DNA of 64,000 nucleotides from NCBI GenBank assembly GCA_907163225.1, contig OU015322.1, positions 3,034,060-3,098,059 of the forward strand, read 5' to 3'. Shown in pieces: positions 19,737 to 29,596 of the stretch. Made by a program: the position numbers and the translations under genes. Each line of letters opens with the position of its first letter. Position 1 is the stretch's first letter. The DNA is from an uncultured Rhodocyclaceae bacterium. Lineage in GTDB: Bacteria; Pseudomonadota; Gammaproteobacteria; Burkholderiales; Rhodocyclaceae. Under the pieces are notes generated by a model that saw nothing but the letters and a program-made list of their open reading frames with translations, was not told the DNA's origin and did not search any database.

Positions 19737-21035
19737 TTAGCCCGCCATGTGCTGCGGTAGCCAGGTGATGATGCCGGGGAAGAAATAGATGAGCAGCACG
19801 GCGCCGACCATCAGGAAGAACATTGGCATCGAATGCTTCGCCAGCCAGGTGATCTCCTTCTTGGTCATGCCTTGCAGCACGAACAGGTTGAAGCCGACCG
19901 GTGGCGTGATCTGCGCCATTTCAACGACCAGTACGACATAGATGCCGAACCAGATCAGGTCGATGCCGGCCTTTTCGATGGTCGGCAGCAGGATGCCCAT
20001 GGTCAGCACGATAATGGAAATCCCGTCGAGGAAGCAGCCGAGGATGATGAAGAAAGCCATCAGCGCCATGACCAGCGCCAGTGGCGACAGGCCTAGGCTG
20101 CCAATCCATTCGGCGAGATGACGGGGCAGGCCGATGTAGCCCATGGCGAGCGTCAGGAAGGCGGCGCCGGCGAGGATCAGCGCGATCATGCAATAGAGGC
20201 GGGTAGCCCCGAGCAGGCTGTCGCGGAAATTCTTCCAGCTCATCTCCCCCTGGATGGCGGCGATAACCATGGCGCCGACAACGCCGAGTCCGGCGGCTTC
20301 GGTGGCGGTGGCCAGCCCGGTGTAGATCGAGCCAAGGACAGCGGTGATCAGCGAAATGACCGGGATCAGATTGCGTGAGGCATCGAGCTTCTGCAGAAAC
20401 GTCATGTTCTGATCAGCCGGCGGAATCTGATCCGGATGAAGCAGCGACCAGACGATGGTATAGGCCATGAACAGGCTGGCCAGCAACAGGCCGGGGAAGA
20501 CGCCGGCGATGAACAGCTGGGCGATCGAGACGTTGGCGGTGACGCCATACACGATCATGATGATCGACGGCGGAATCAGCAGGCCGAGCGTGCCCGCACC
20601 GGCCAGCGTGCCGATGGCGATGCTGTCCGGATAGCCGCGGCGCTTCAGCTCGGGCAGCGTCATCTTGCCGATGGTGGCGCAGGTGGCGGCCGAGGAACCG
20701 GAGACCGCGGCGAAGATCGTACAGCCGATAATGTTGGTGTGCAGCAGGCGGCCCGGCAGTTTTTCCAGCCACGGCGCCAGGCCCTTGAACATGTCTTCGG
20801 AGAGCTTGGTGCGGAACAGGATTTCGCCCATCCAGATGAACAGCGGCAGCGCGGTCAGCGTCCACGAGGAGGCCGAACCCCAGATGGTGACGGCCATGCT
20901 GTCGCCGACCGGGCGGGAGGTAAACAACTCCATGCCGATCCAGGCGACGCCGGCCAGCGAAAGGCCGATCCAGACGCCGCTGCCGAGGACGACAAAGAGG
21001 GTGATGACAAGCAGTAGGGTGATGGTCAGATCCAT
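19737..21035 (-). CDS. dctM: TRAP transporter large permease (DctM)
   Basis: A 432-residue, about 12-helix membrane protein of the TRAP large-subunit (DctM) family, which uses a sodium gradient to move a carboxylate delivered by the periplasmic DctP. The helical hairpins show FAAVSGSSAATCATIGKMTL and GTLAGAGTLGLLIPPSI, both family hallmarks, and ITPPVGFNLFVLQG near the end. It follows dctQ by 12 bp. Substrate is inferred from the linked 5-oxoprolinase genes, not from the protein. Confidence 0.95.
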   Translation of the reverse strand: MDLTITLLLVITLFVVLGSGVWIGLSLAGVAWIGMELFTSRPVGDSMAVTIWGSASSWTLTALPLFIWMGEILFRTKLSEDMFKGLAPWLEKLPGRLLHTNIIGCTIFAAVSGSSAATCATIGKMTLPELKRRGYPDSIAIGTLAGAGTLGLLIPPSIIMIVYGVTANVSIAQLFIAGVFPGLLLASLFMAYTIVWSLLHPDQIPPADQNMTFLQKLDASRNLIPVISLITAVLGSIYTGLATATEAAGLGVVGAMVIAAIQGEMSWKNFRDSLLGATRLYCMIALILAGAAFLTLAMGYIGLPRHLAEWIGSLGLSPLALVMALMAFFIILGCFLDGISIIVLTMGILLPTIEKAGIDLIWFGIYVVLVVEMAQITPPVGFNLFVLQGMTKKEITWLAKHSMPMFFLMVGAVLLIYFFPGIITWLPQHMAG

Positions 21036-21047
21036 GGTCGCATCCTC

Positions 21048-21566
21048 TTATTCGATGTGGGCGGGTTCGCCGTCGGGCGAGGCTTCGCGAAGGGTCTTGC
21101 CAGTCAGGAGCAGGATGAGATCCATTAGGAAAGCCAGGGTAAACAGGCTGGTGCCGACAGCCATCCCGAGCTGGGGAATCCACAGTGGCGTTGCGTCGAG
21201 GCCGGTCGAAATGTCGACAAACTCGCGCGATTGCAGCACCAGGCGGATCGAGTACCAGGCGAGGGCGCCGGCCATGAACACGGCGACGACATGGCAGAAG
21301 ACGTCGAGCCAGCGGTGCGCTGTGGCCGGCAGATGGTTGAGGAGCAGCGTCACGCGGATGTGCTCGCCCCGGCGCAGAGTCGGCGCCAGCGCCAGGAAGG
21401 CCGCTGCTGCCATGCAGTAGCCGGCGTAGGCGTCGGCACCGGGCAGGTCGAGCGCGGGGATGAGGCGACCGAAGATGCTGGCCAGCACGGCGAGCAGGGT
21501 GCCGATCAGGAAGAGTCCGGCAAGGTAACCGGCGGCGGTGAATAGTCGATCCAGCAGGGTGCGCAT
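21048..21566 (-). CDS. dctQ: TRAP transporter small permease (DctQ)
   Basis: A 172-residue membrane protein with four helices and the DctQ features: an early helix, then DAYAGYCMAAAAFLALAPTLRRGEHIRV, and a VNF-like turn region before the third helix. It partners DctM. The ATG at 21566 with AGGAG 8 nt upstream is chosen over an in-frame ATG ten codons earlier. It lies 53 bp after dctP. Confidence 0.92.
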   Translation of the reverse strand: MRTLLDRLFTAAGYLAGLFLIGTLLAVLASIFGRLIPALDLPGADAYAGYCMAAAAFLALAPTLRRGEHIRVTLLLNHLPATAHRWLDVFCHVVAVFMAGALAWYSIRLVLQSREFVDISTGLDATPLWIPQLGMAVGTSLFTLAFLMDLILLLTGKTLREASPDGEPAHIE

Positions 21567-21619
21567 GGGGACTCCTTCGAAAAAGGAACAGGCCACCGTG
21601 GCGGCCAGGGTTGGCGGAA

Positions 21620-22594
21620 TTACTTGCGGTAGGCGTCGAGTACGGCCTGGCCGTCGGCGCCGGCCTGCTTGGCCCAGTCGGCGATCATCGTGTCACCGAC
21701 CTTCTTCAGGTCGGCCTTCAGCTGCGGCGAGCCGGCATCAACCGTCATGCCGTTCTTCTTCATCTGCTCGATGTACCAGGAATTCTTCTCGGCGCTGACC
21801 TTCCAGCCCCGCGTTTCAGCAGTAGCGGCGGCTTTCAGCAGGGCTTCCTGGCTGCTCTTGTCGAGGCCGTCGAAGGCTTTCTGCGAAACGATCACCAGGT
21901 TCTTCGGCAGCCAGGCGCTGACGTCGTAGTAATACTTGACCTGCTCCCAGACCTTGCCGTCGAAGCCGGTGGCAGCCGAGGTCATGAAGGTGTTGACGGC
22001 GCCGGTGGCCAGGGCCTGGGTCAGTTCGGCAGCCTGCACGGTGACCGGCTGGGCGCCGACCAGCTGGGCGATGCGGCTGGTGTTCGGGTTGTAGGCGCGC
22101 CACTTGGCGCCCTTGAGGTCGGCCGCCGAGTTGATCGGCTTGGCGCTGAAGATGCCCTGCGGCGGCCAGGCGACGGCATACAGCACCTTCATGCCCTGCT
22201 TGGCGAGGCGGGCTTCGGTGGCCTGGCGCGAGGCCTGCCAGAGTTTCTGCGAGTCGCCGTAGCTGGTGGCTAGGAAGGGGATTGAATCTACGCCGTACAT
22301 GGCGTCCTCGTTCGAGTGGCCGGAAATGATGATCTCGCCGATCTGTGCCTGGCCGCCCTGGACGGCGCGCTTGATTTCGTTGGCCTTGAACAGCGAACCG
22401 CTGTCATGGACCGTGATCTTCAATTTGCCGCCGGTGGATTTATCGACCTCGGCGGCGAACTGGTGGATGTTCTCGGTGTGGAAGTTGCTGGCCGGGTAGC
22501 CGGTCGGCATGTCCCATTTTTGTTGGGCGCTGACAGGGGCAGCAATCACGAACAGCGCGGAAGCGGCTGCAGCGGCGGCAATTTTTCTAAACAT
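21620..22594 (-). CDS. dctP: TRAP transporter substrate-binding protein (DctP)
   Basis: A 324-residue periplasmic receptor with a signal peptide (residues 1-23, VSA-Q). It has the DctP fold landmarks IKRAVQGGQAQIGEI, the ligand carboxylate-binding Arg region GAKWRAYNPNTSRIAQLVGA, and GAVNTFMTSAATGFDGKVWEQVKYYYD. The ligand is proposed to be 5-oxoproline from gene context. The ATG at 22594 has GAGG 9 nt upstream; 36 upstream codons have no signal-peptide logic. It is the first gene of the leftward seven-gene operon. Confidence 0.93.
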   Translation of the reverse strand: MFRKIAAAAAASALFVIAAPVSAQQKWDMPTGYPASNFHTENIHQFAAEVDKSTGGKLKITVHDSGSLFKANEIKRAVQGGQAQIGEIIISGHSNEDAMYGVDSIPFLATSYGDSQKLWQASRQATEARLAKQGMKVLYAVAWPPQGIFSAKPINSAADLKGAKWRAYNPNTSRIAQLVGAQPVTVQAAELTQALATGAVNTFMTSAATGFDGKVWEQVKYYYDVSAWLPKNLVIVSQKAFDGLDKSSQEALLKAAATAETRGWKVSAEKNSWYIEQMKKNGMTVDAGSPQLKADLKKVGDTMIADWAKQAGADGQAVLDAYRK

Positions 22595-22684
22595 GGTGGT
22601 TTCCTCGAGTGGGGCTGGCGGAAGGGCGACGTGGTTGATACGTTCAAATAATACAGCCATAAAGTTAATAAAACATCGATAAAA

Positions 22685-22716
22685 AGTCAACGTTATTTTC
22701 ACGTATAATAAACGTG
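22685..22716. promoter_or_regulatory. Divergent promoter region with operator palindrome
   Basis: On the + strand TATAAT (22704-22709) is a -10 box for the regulator gene. It lies inside an imperfect palindrome with perfect arms CACGT (22700-22704) and ACGTG (22712-22716). On the - strand TTGACT (22690-22685) can serve as -35 for the dctP operon, with an AT-rich -10 region near 22666. A repressor bound at the palindrome would cover its own -10 and sit just upstream of the operon -35. Confidence 0.6.
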
Positions 22717-22737
22717 TTTAATTTGAGTGAACTTCCG

Positions 22738-23268
22738 ATGAGCGCCAAGAACCCCTCCCTGACTCCCGAACAGCGTATCGTTTCCTCGTCGCACCTGGTC
22801 TCCGAAAAGTCGCCGGAACTGTCCGAGTTCGAGTTCGGACTGATCATCGCGGCGCATGCCTTCAACCGCTGGCTGATCCGCTGCATGGGCGCCGCCGGGG
22901 TCAAGGACATGACCGCGACCGACGTGCTGGTCCTGCACCACATCAACCACAAAGGCACCGAAAAGCGCCTCGCTGACATCTGCTTCGTCCTCAACATCGA
23001 GGACACGCACGTCGTTTCCTACTCGCTGAAGAAACTGGCCGCTGCCGGCCTGGTCGAGGGCGGCAAGCGCGGCAAGGAGGTATTCTTCGCGACGACCGCC
23101 GCCGGCCGCGATCTGTGCATGAAATACCGTGCCGTGCGCGAAGCCTGCCTGATGCCCGGCTTCTCCGGTGAGACCGAGGAGAACAGGCGTCTTGCGGAGA
23201 TGGCACGAACGATGCGCACGCTGTCGGGCCGCTACGACCAGGCAGCACGCGCCGCAACCTCTTACTGA
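22738..23268 (+). CDS. MarR-type winged-helix regulator
   Basis: A 176-residue winged-helix protein of the MarR superfamily (the 'winged helix DNA-binding' subgroup). The recognition region is KRLADICFVLNIEDTHVVSYSLKKLAAAGLV, with a wing at GGKRGKEVFFATTAAG. It is divergent from the dctPQM-pxp-gdh operon and is the obvious candidate to control it, probably sensing the substrate or a product. GTG at 22714 and TTG at 22723 are alternative starts; the ATG at 22738 is used here although its Shine-Dalgarno (GAGTGA) is weak. A terminator follows. Confidence 0.87.
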   Translation: MSAKNPSLTPEQRIVSSSHLVSEKSPELSEFEFGLIIAAHAFNRWLIRCMGAAGVKDMTATDVLVLHHINHKGTEKRLADICFVLNIEDTHVVSYSLKKLAAAGLVEGGKRGKEVFFATTAAGRDLCMKYRAVREACLMPGFSGETEENRRLAEMARTMRTLSGRYDQAARAATSY

Positions 23269-23383
23269 AGACAGGAGTGATCAGTCAGTTGATGCTCAAG
23301 GCGACTGCTTCAGTTAGGAAGCTGCCGTTGAACCAAGCAAACGGTGAATGTCTCCTTTGGGCACGAAGCTGTCTCCAAAATAG

Positions 23384-23418
23384 AAAAAGCCGCCAATTTT
23401 GAATTTGGCGGCTTTTTT
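23384..23418. terminator. Bidirectional terminator between marR-type gene and secF
   Basis: Stem GCCGCCAA / TTTGGCGGC flanked by an A-run and a T-run, so it can end both the rightward regulator transcript and the leftward secDF transcript (22 bp after the secF stop). Its left-strand T-run and right arm form part of USS-like copy 7. Confidence 0.9.
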
Positions 23419-23431
23419 GCGGTTGACCGCA
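23401..23431 (-). repeat. USS-like repeat, copy 7
   Basis: Core TGCGGTCAAC, first tract CAAAAAAG, second tract CAAATTC. It lies between the secF stop and its terminator, and both A/T tracts are shared with the terminator hairpin. Confidence 0.75.
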
Positions 23432-23439
23432 GCAATCGC

Positions 23440-24384
23440 TTAAACGACAGCGCCCTCTTCGTTGGCGCCTTCGATCACCTTGGTCTTGGTGATGAACTGC
23501 TCGCGCGAGACACCCAGCCACATGACCAGTGGGCTGGCGACGAGGACTGAGGAGTAGATGCCGAACAGGATGCCGATGGTCAGGGCCATGGCGAAGTAGT
23601 GCAGGGTTTCGCCGCCGAAGATCAGCATCGACAGCACCATCAGCTGCGTACAGCCGTGGGTGATGATGGTCCGGCTGATGGTGCTGGTGATGGCGTGGTC
23701 GAGGACTTGCGGCGTGGTCAGGCCGCGCACCTTCTTGAAGGTTTCACGCACCCGGTCGAAGACGACGACCGATTCATTGACCGAGTAGCCGAGCACGGCA
23801 AGCACCGCGGCCAGAACGGACAGCGAGAACTCCCACTGGAAGAAGGCGAAGAAGCCGAGAATGATCACCACGTCGTGCAGGTTGGCGATGATGGCCGAGA
23901 CGGAGAATCGCCACTCGAAGCGGAAGGCGAGGTAGATGACGATGCCGATGACAACGAGCAGCAGGGCCATGGCGCCGTTTTCGGCGAGTTCCTTGCCGAC
24001 CTGCGGGCCGACGAACTCGACGCGGCGCAGTTCGGCGCCCGGCGCTTCGATGGCCAGCGACTTCATGACCGATTCACCGATCTGGTTGGTGTTCTGCTCG
24101 CTCTTGAGCGGCAGACGGATCATGACGTCCTGCGACGAACCGAAGTTCTGCACGGCGTAGTCGGTGAAGCCGGCTTTGCCCAGGGCGCCACGTATCTTTT
24201 CAAGATCGGCGGTTTGCGTGTAGTGCGTTTCGATCAGCGTACCGCCGGTGAATTCGACCGACAGGTGCAGCCCCTTGGTGAAGAGGAAGACCACGGCGAG
24301 CAGGAAAGTGACGAGCGAGATGACATTGAACTTCAGCGCATGGCGCATGAAGGGAATGTCTTTGTGAATGCGGAAAAATTCCAT
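23440..24384 (-). CDS. secF: Protein translocase subunit SecF
   Basis: A 314-residue inner-membrane protein that works with SecD to pull secreted proteins into the periplasm using the proton-motive force. It has six helices, VEFTGGTLIE in the first periplasmic domain and VLGYSVNESVVVFDRVRE in the fourth-helix region. It begins 15 bp after secD. A terminator follows its stop, so it ends the yajC-secD-secF operon. Confidence 0.97.
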   Translation of the reverse strand: MEFFRIHKDIPFMRHALKFNVISLVTFLLAVVFLFTKGLHLSVEFTGGTLIETHYTQTADLEKIRGALGKAGFTDYAVQNFGSSQDVMIRLPLKSEQNTNQIGESVMKSLAIEAPGAELRRVEFVGPQVGKELAENGAMALLLVVIGIVIYLAFRFEWRFSVSAIIANLHDVVIILGFFAFFQWEFSLSVLAAVLAVLGYSVNESVVVFDRVRETFKKVRGLTTPQVLDHAITSTISRTIITHGCTQLMVLSMLIFGGETLHYFAMALTIGILFGIYSSVLVASPLVMWLGVSREQFITKTKVIEGANEEGAVV

Positions 24385-24387
24385 TTT

Positions 24388-24418
24388 CGTTTTTCCTTGT
24401 TATTTGCCGTTGACCGCA
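24388..24418 (-). repeat. USS-like repeat, copy 8
   Basis: Core TGCGGTCAAC, first tract CAAATAA, second tract GAAAAAC. It spans the last codons of secD (A-V-N-G-K) and the secD-secF spacer. Confidence 0.6.
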
Positions 24419-26274
24419 GCAGAGGCGGGTTTCCACAGTTGGCCGATGGCCACCTTGGTCAGCTTCTTCTGGCGACCGTAGATCAGATTCACCAGGCCGC
24501 GAGAAACGATAACCGACGAGAAGATCGAGGTCAGAATGCCGAGGCAATGAACCACGGCAAAGCCGCGGATCGGGCCGGAGCCGAAGATGAGCAGGGCGAG
24601 GCCGGCGATCAGCGTGGTGATGTTGGAGTCGAGAATGGTGCCGAAGGCGCGTTCGTAACCTTCAGAGATCGCAGCTTGCGGCGGCATGCCGTTACGCAGT
24701 TCTTCGCGGATACGCTCGTTTATCAGCACGTTGGCGTCAATGGCCATACCCAGCGTCAGCGCGATGGCGGCGATGCCGGGCAGGGTCAGCGTGGCCTGCA
24801 AGAGCGACAGGATGGCAACCAGGAACAGCAGGTTGGAAGCCAGCGCCAGCACCGAGACAACGCCGAACATCTGGTAGTAGGCGATCATGAACAGCGCGAT
24901 CGCGGCAAAGCCCCACATCGTCGAGTGGAAGCCCTTCTTGATGTTGTCAGCGCCGAGCGACGGGCCGATGGTCCGTTCCTCGATGATGTCCATCGGCGCA
25001 GCCAGCGAGCCAGCGCGCAACAGCAGCGCGGTATCGTTGGCTTCCTGAGTGCTCATGCGGCCGGAAATCTGCACGCGGCCACCGCCGATTTCAGCGCGGA
25101 TGACCGGCGCCGTCACGACTTCCCCCTTGCCCTTTTCGATGAGCAGGATGGCCATGCGCTTGTTGACGTTCTCGCGCGTGACATCCTTGAAAATGCGGGC
25201 GCCAGCGGAGTCGAGCGTCAGATGCACGGCGGCTTCGTTGGTCTGGTTGTCGAAGCCGGGCTGGGCATCGGTCAGGCGGTCGCCGGTGAGCACGACCTGC
25301 TTCTTGACGAGCAGTGGCTGGCCGCCACGTTCGGTGTACACCTCGGTGCCGAAGGGCGGGTTGCCAGCCAGGGCGGCTTCCAGCGCGCCGGGCGAGTCGT
25401 CGACCATGCGGATTTCGAGGGTTGCCGTGCGGCCGAGGATGTCCTTGGCCTTGGCCGTGTCCTGCACGCCGGGCAGCTGGACGACGATGCGGTCCTGGCC
25501 TTGCTGCTGGATGACCGGCTCGGCGACGCCGAGTTCGTTGATCCGGTTGTGCAGGGTTGTGATGTTCTGCTTGAGGGCGAATTCGCCGAGCTTGTTCTGG
25601 GCTTCCGGCTTCAGCGTGGCGACCAGTCTGGGCTCGCTGGCATCGCCCGCTTCGGTAACCAGCAGGTCAGGCTGGCTGTCGCCGATGGCGTAGCGGGCCT
25701 TGTCGCGGGTTTCGACGTCGCGGAACTTGACGACGATGCGCTCACCTTCGCGGTTTACTCCGCCGTGGCGTAGGTTCTTGTCGCGCATCACGGTGCGCAG
25801 GTCGGCCGAAGTCGAGTCGAGCTTTTTGGTCAGCGCGCCCTTCATGTCGACTTGCAGCAGGAAATGCACCCCGCCGCGCAGGTCGAGGCCGAGGTACATG
25901 GGCAGGGCGCCCAGTGAAGTCAGCCACTGCGGAGAGGCAGCCAGCAGGTTCAGGGCGACGACGTACTGCGGGTCGGCCGAATTCGGGTTGAAGGTCTTTT
26001 CAAGGATGTCCTTGGCCTTCAACTGGGTGTCGGTGTCCTTGAGTCGCGTCTTGACGCCGTTGAAGTCGAGCTGGATGCCGTCGTGCGTGATGCCGGCGGC
26101 TTTCAGGGCTTCTTCAACGCGGGTCTGGGCCTTGGCGTCGACCTTGATCGTGGCTTTGGCGCTGGAAACCTGCACGGCCGGGGATTCGCCGAAGAAGTTG
26201 GGCAGGGTGTAGACGAAGCCCAGCAGCAGCGCGATGGCGATGGTGATGTACTTCCAGAGTGGGTAGCGATTCAT
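24400..26274 (-). CDS. secD: Protein translocase subunit SecD
   Basis: A 624-residue inner-membrane protein. Early landmarks are YLGLDLRGGVHFLLQVDM and a large periplasmic domain; the six-helix membrane part contains GMAIDANVLINERIREEL. It is the SecF partner in late-stage protein export. It follows yajC after a 61-bp spacer that holds a strong hairpin. A long antisense frame overlies it and was rejected. Confidence 0.97.
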   Translation of the reverse strand: MNRYPLWKYITIAIALLLGFVYTLPNFFGESPAVQVSSAKATIKVDAKAQTRVEEALKAAGITHDGIQLDFNGVKTRLKDTDTQLKAKDILEKTFNPNSADPQYVVALNLLAASPQWLTSLGALPMYLGLDLRGGVHFLLQVDMKGALTKKLDSTSADLRTVMRDKNLRHGGVNREGERIVVKFRDVETRDKARYAIGDSQPDLLVTEAGDASEPRLVATLKPEAQNKLGEFALKQNITTLHNRINELGVAEPVIQQQGQDRIVVQLPGVQDTAKAKDILGRTATLEIRMVDDSPGALEAALAGNPPFGTEVYTERGGQPLLVKKQVVLTGDRLTDAQPGFDNQTNEAAVHLTLDSAGARIFKDVTRENVNKRMAILLIEKGKGEVVTAPVIRAEIGGGRVQISGRMSTQEANDTALLLRAGSLAAPMDIIEERTIGPSLGADNIKKGFHSTMWGFAAIALFMIAYYQMFGVVSVLALASNLLFLVAILSLLQATLTLPGIAAIALTLGMAIDANVLINERIREELRNGMPPQAAISEGYERAFGTILDSNITTLIAGLALLIFGSGPIRGFAVVHCLGILTSIFSSVIVSRGLVNLIYGRQKKLTKVAIGQLWKPASAAVNGK

Positions 26275-26291
26275 GGCGGCTTCAAAGCGAC

Positions 26292-26327
26292 AAGGGCGGC
26301 AAGTGTTTGACCACTTACGCCGCCCTT
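26292..26327. other. Intercistronic hairpin between yajC and secD
   Basis: Arms AAGGGCGGC and GCCGCCCTT (extended by AAGTG/CACTT across a 2-nt bulge) form a long stem in the spacer. No T-run follows on the - strand, so it is more likely to stabilise or process the operon mRNA than to terminate it. Confidence 0.65.
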
Positions 26328-26335
26328 TGGGGTGA

Positions 26336-26662
26336 TTACAGCGACTTCAACGTGCCCTTGGGCAGAACCAGGCCAATCGACGGCTTTTGCACGACGACTT
26401 CGGTGTTTGCGGCGATTTCGACGGTCACGTAGCTGTCGCCAACCTTGGAGACCTTGCCGACGATGCCGCCTTGGGTCACGACTTCATCGCCCTTGGCCAG
26501 GCCGGCGAGCAGGGCCTTGTGTTCCTTGGCCTTCTTCATTTGCGGGCGGATCATCAGGAACCACAGCACGACGAACATCAGGATCATCGGCAGCATCTGC
26601 ATCAGGCCACCCGTCGGGTCGGCGGAAGCGGCTGCGGTCTGGGCGTGGGCAAGACTAATCAT
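26336..26662 (-). CDS. yajC: Preprotein translocase accessory subunit YajC
   Basis: A 108-residue inner-membrane protein with one N-terminal helix (MILMFVVLWFLMIRPQMKK) and a small cytoplasmic beta domain (GDEVVTQGGIVGKVSKV). It associates with SecDF. The ATG at 26662 has GGAG 9 nt upstream; the open frame further upstream is a shadow. It lies between tgt and secD in the usual tgt-yajC-secD-secF order. Confidence 0.96.
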   Translation of the reverse strand: MISLAHAQTAAASADPTGGLMQMLPMILMFVVLWFLMIRPQMKKAKEHKALLAGLAKGDEVVTQGGIVGKVSKVGDSYVTVEIAANTEVVVQKPSIGLVLPKGTLKSL

Positions 26663-26705
26663 TGTTGTAACTCCGGATAAACAAAATACAGAACGCGCGA
26701 TTCTA

Positions 26706-27836
<1,131 letters not shown>

Positions 27837-27853
27837 CTATTCTTGCGTGGCTA

Positions 27854-27882
27854 TTCTCACGCGGGGTCCGTGATTGTATAGT
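27854..27882 (+). promoter_or_regulatory. Putative promoter of metal efflux operon
   Basis: TTCTCA (27854-27859), a 17-bp spacer, then TATAGT (27877-27882), 25 bp before the start of the His-rich protein gene. A near-dyad (GCGTGGCTATTCTCACGC) overlaps the -35 and might bind a metal sensor. Confidence 0.5.
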
Positions 27883-27907
27883 TTGTCCACGCTATCGTTG
27901 AATCAAG

Positions 27908-28273
27908 ATGCTGACACGACTCGTTTCCCGCCTGCTGATTCTGATCATGTTGCTGACTGTCTTCTCGCCGAGTTTCGGTTGGGAATCGGCCGGTGGCATG
28001 GCGGCGCACGAGCACCAGGACGTGATGGCCGACGACCATGCGCATCACCATGATGCGCCCGGCAACGATGCCGAAGCCGCGCAACTGGCCTGTGACGATG
28101 CTCGGCATCATTGCTGTCCGGGGCATATCCTCGGTCACATGCCGGGCGGGCTGGTCGCCGGCCTGCAATTGCCGTCGCCCGATGCGGCGAATGCTGCGGT
28201 CGACGCCGCACAGCGGCCATTTTCCTCGCGTGTCCCCGAGGGGCTCGAACGCCCTCCCAGAGCAGCCGCCTGA
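27908..28273 (+). CDS. His-rich periplasmic protein, probable metal binder
   Basis: A 121-residue protein with an N-terminal hydrophobic signal (residues 1-24) and a mature part loaded with metal ligands: HEHQDVMADDHAHHHD, then CDDARHHCCPGHILGHM. It resembles CopL/DUF2946-type small proteins that open copper or zinc/cobalt resistance operons. It is the first gene before the TolC-CzcB-CzcA set and probably buffers or senses the metal in the periplasm. Which metal cannot be told from sequence. Confidence 0.7.
   Translation: MLTRLVSRLLILIMLLTVFSPSFGWESAGGMAAHEHQDVMADDHAHHHDAPGNDAEAAQLACDDARHHCCPGHILGHMPGGLVAGLQLPSPDAANAAVDAAQRPFSSRVPEGLERPPRAAA
28195..28225 (+). repeat. Weak USS-like site (not counted among the 21)
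   Basis: Core TGCGGTCGAC and a correctly placed second tract CATTTTCC, but the first A/T tract is replaced by CGCACAG. Possibly a decayed copy, or chance in a GC-rich gene. Confidence 0.3.
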
Positions 28274-28382
28274 TTCGCGGCGGCTTGCCTCGTCCCTGAT
28301 CTTTCCCTGAAGGTCCGCGTTTCTACGCGGGCCGGCGCGGCACGCCGCCGGTTGATGTCATTCAGCAACCGGAGGAATTCCC

Positions 28383-29591
28383 ATGCGAACCGTTTTCGGC
28401 CTCGCGCCCATTTTGTTTTCGACCCTTCTTGCCAGCGCTTCGGCCCATGGCGAAACGCCGCTCGCCCGGGCTTTTGCCGATGCGGCGCAGCGCCAGCCGG
28501 CGACGGCTGCCCATGGCGAACGCCACCGCGCCGTTGCCGCCCGGCGCGCTGCGGCAGACGCGTGGACGGCGGCACCGCCCAGCCTCGAAGTCGCCACGCG
28601 CAGTGACCGCTTCAATCGGCGCAACGGCGTTCAGGAAAACGAACTTGGCCTCGTCATGCCGCTCTGGCTGCCCGGCGAGCGCAGCAGCAGTCAGGCGCTG
28701 GCCGAGGCCGAGTTCAACGAAATGCACGGCCACAGCACATCACGCCGCCTGCGGCTGGCCCAGGTGCTGCGTGAAACGTGGTGGGCCTGGCAGAGCGCCC
28801 GCAACGAGGTAGCGCTGGCCGGCGAGCGGGTCGCCGCAGCAACCCGGTTGCGCGACGACGTGGCGCGGCGCCTGGCTGCCGGCGATCTGTCCCGGGCCGA
28901 TCTCAATCAGGCGGAAGGCGCGTTGGCGCAAGGCAGGGCTTTGCAGGCGGAGGCGCAATCGGCCGAACTGGGCCTGCGCTATCGGTTGGAAAATTTGAGC
29001 GGTAGGCCGGTCGGCGAGGCCGAAGTGCAGCCAGAACCGGAGCCGGCTGCCGCACCTGACGAGCACCCGGCGTTGCGCGAGATGGCGGCGCACGGCGAGG
29101 TGGCGCGGCGCCAGGTCGACCTGGCGCGGGCGCAAGGCCGGGCCAACCCGGAATTGACGCTGTCGACGCGGACCGATCGCGCGGCCCACGGCGAGCCGAC
29201 CGAGCAGACCTGGGCGCTTGCCCTGCGCATTCCCTTCGCAGCGGGGCCGCGCCAGGATGCCCGTGTGGCGACGGCCAATGCCGAGGCGATCGAAACCGCC
29301 GTTGAGCTTGAACGCGAACGCGAACGGCTGACTCTGGAAGCGGCTGCCACTCGCCTGCAGCTTGAGGCGGCCCGCCAGCAGCTGGTCGCCGCCGAAGAAC
29401 GGGCGCGGCTGGCGCGCGAAAACCGTGGTTTTTACGAAAAGTCCTTCCGCCTTGGCGAGAGCGACCTGCCGACGCGCCTGCGCATCGACAGCGAAGCCTT
29501 CGAGGCGGAACGCGCTTTGAGCCGGGCGCGTATCGCGCTGGCGCAGGGCATATCGCAGTGGCGCCAGAGTCTTGGCCTGTTGCCGGAGTGA
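28383..29591 (+). CDS. TolC-family outer membrane efflux protein (CzcC-like)
   Basis: A 402-residue outer-membrane/periplasmic tunnel protein with a signal peptide (to about residue 23) and two related coiled-coil halves rich in Ala, Glu and Arg, as in OEP/TolC family members. It would complete the RND pump encoded downstream. A GGAGG-type site (CCGGAGGAATTCCC) precedes the ATG. The next gene starts 5 bp after the stop. Confidence 0.88.
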   Translation: MRTVFGLAPILFSTLLASASAHGETPLARAFADAAQRQPATAAHGERHRAVAARRAAADAWTAAPPSLEVATRSDRFNRRNGVQENELGLVMPLWLPGERSSSQALAEAEFNEMHGHSTSRRLRLAQVLRETWWAWQSARNEVALAGERVAAATRLRDDVARRLAAGDLSRADLNQAEGALAQGRALQAEAQSAELGLRYRLENLSGRPVGEAEVQPEPEPAAAPDEHPALREMAAHGEVARRQVDLARAQGRANPELTLSTRTDRAAHGEPTEQTWALALRIPFAAGPRQDARVATANAEAIETAVELERERERLTLEAAATRLQLEAARQQLVAAEERARLARENRGFYEKSFRLGESDLPTRLRIDSEAFEAERALSRARIALAQGISQWRQSLGLLPE

Positions 29592-29596
29592 GAGAG

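Noticed and set aside
23599-25773. A 724-codon frame antisense to secF and secD
   Set aside because: Same cause: composition shadow rich in Gly, Asp, Gln and Arg over strongly conserved secDF.
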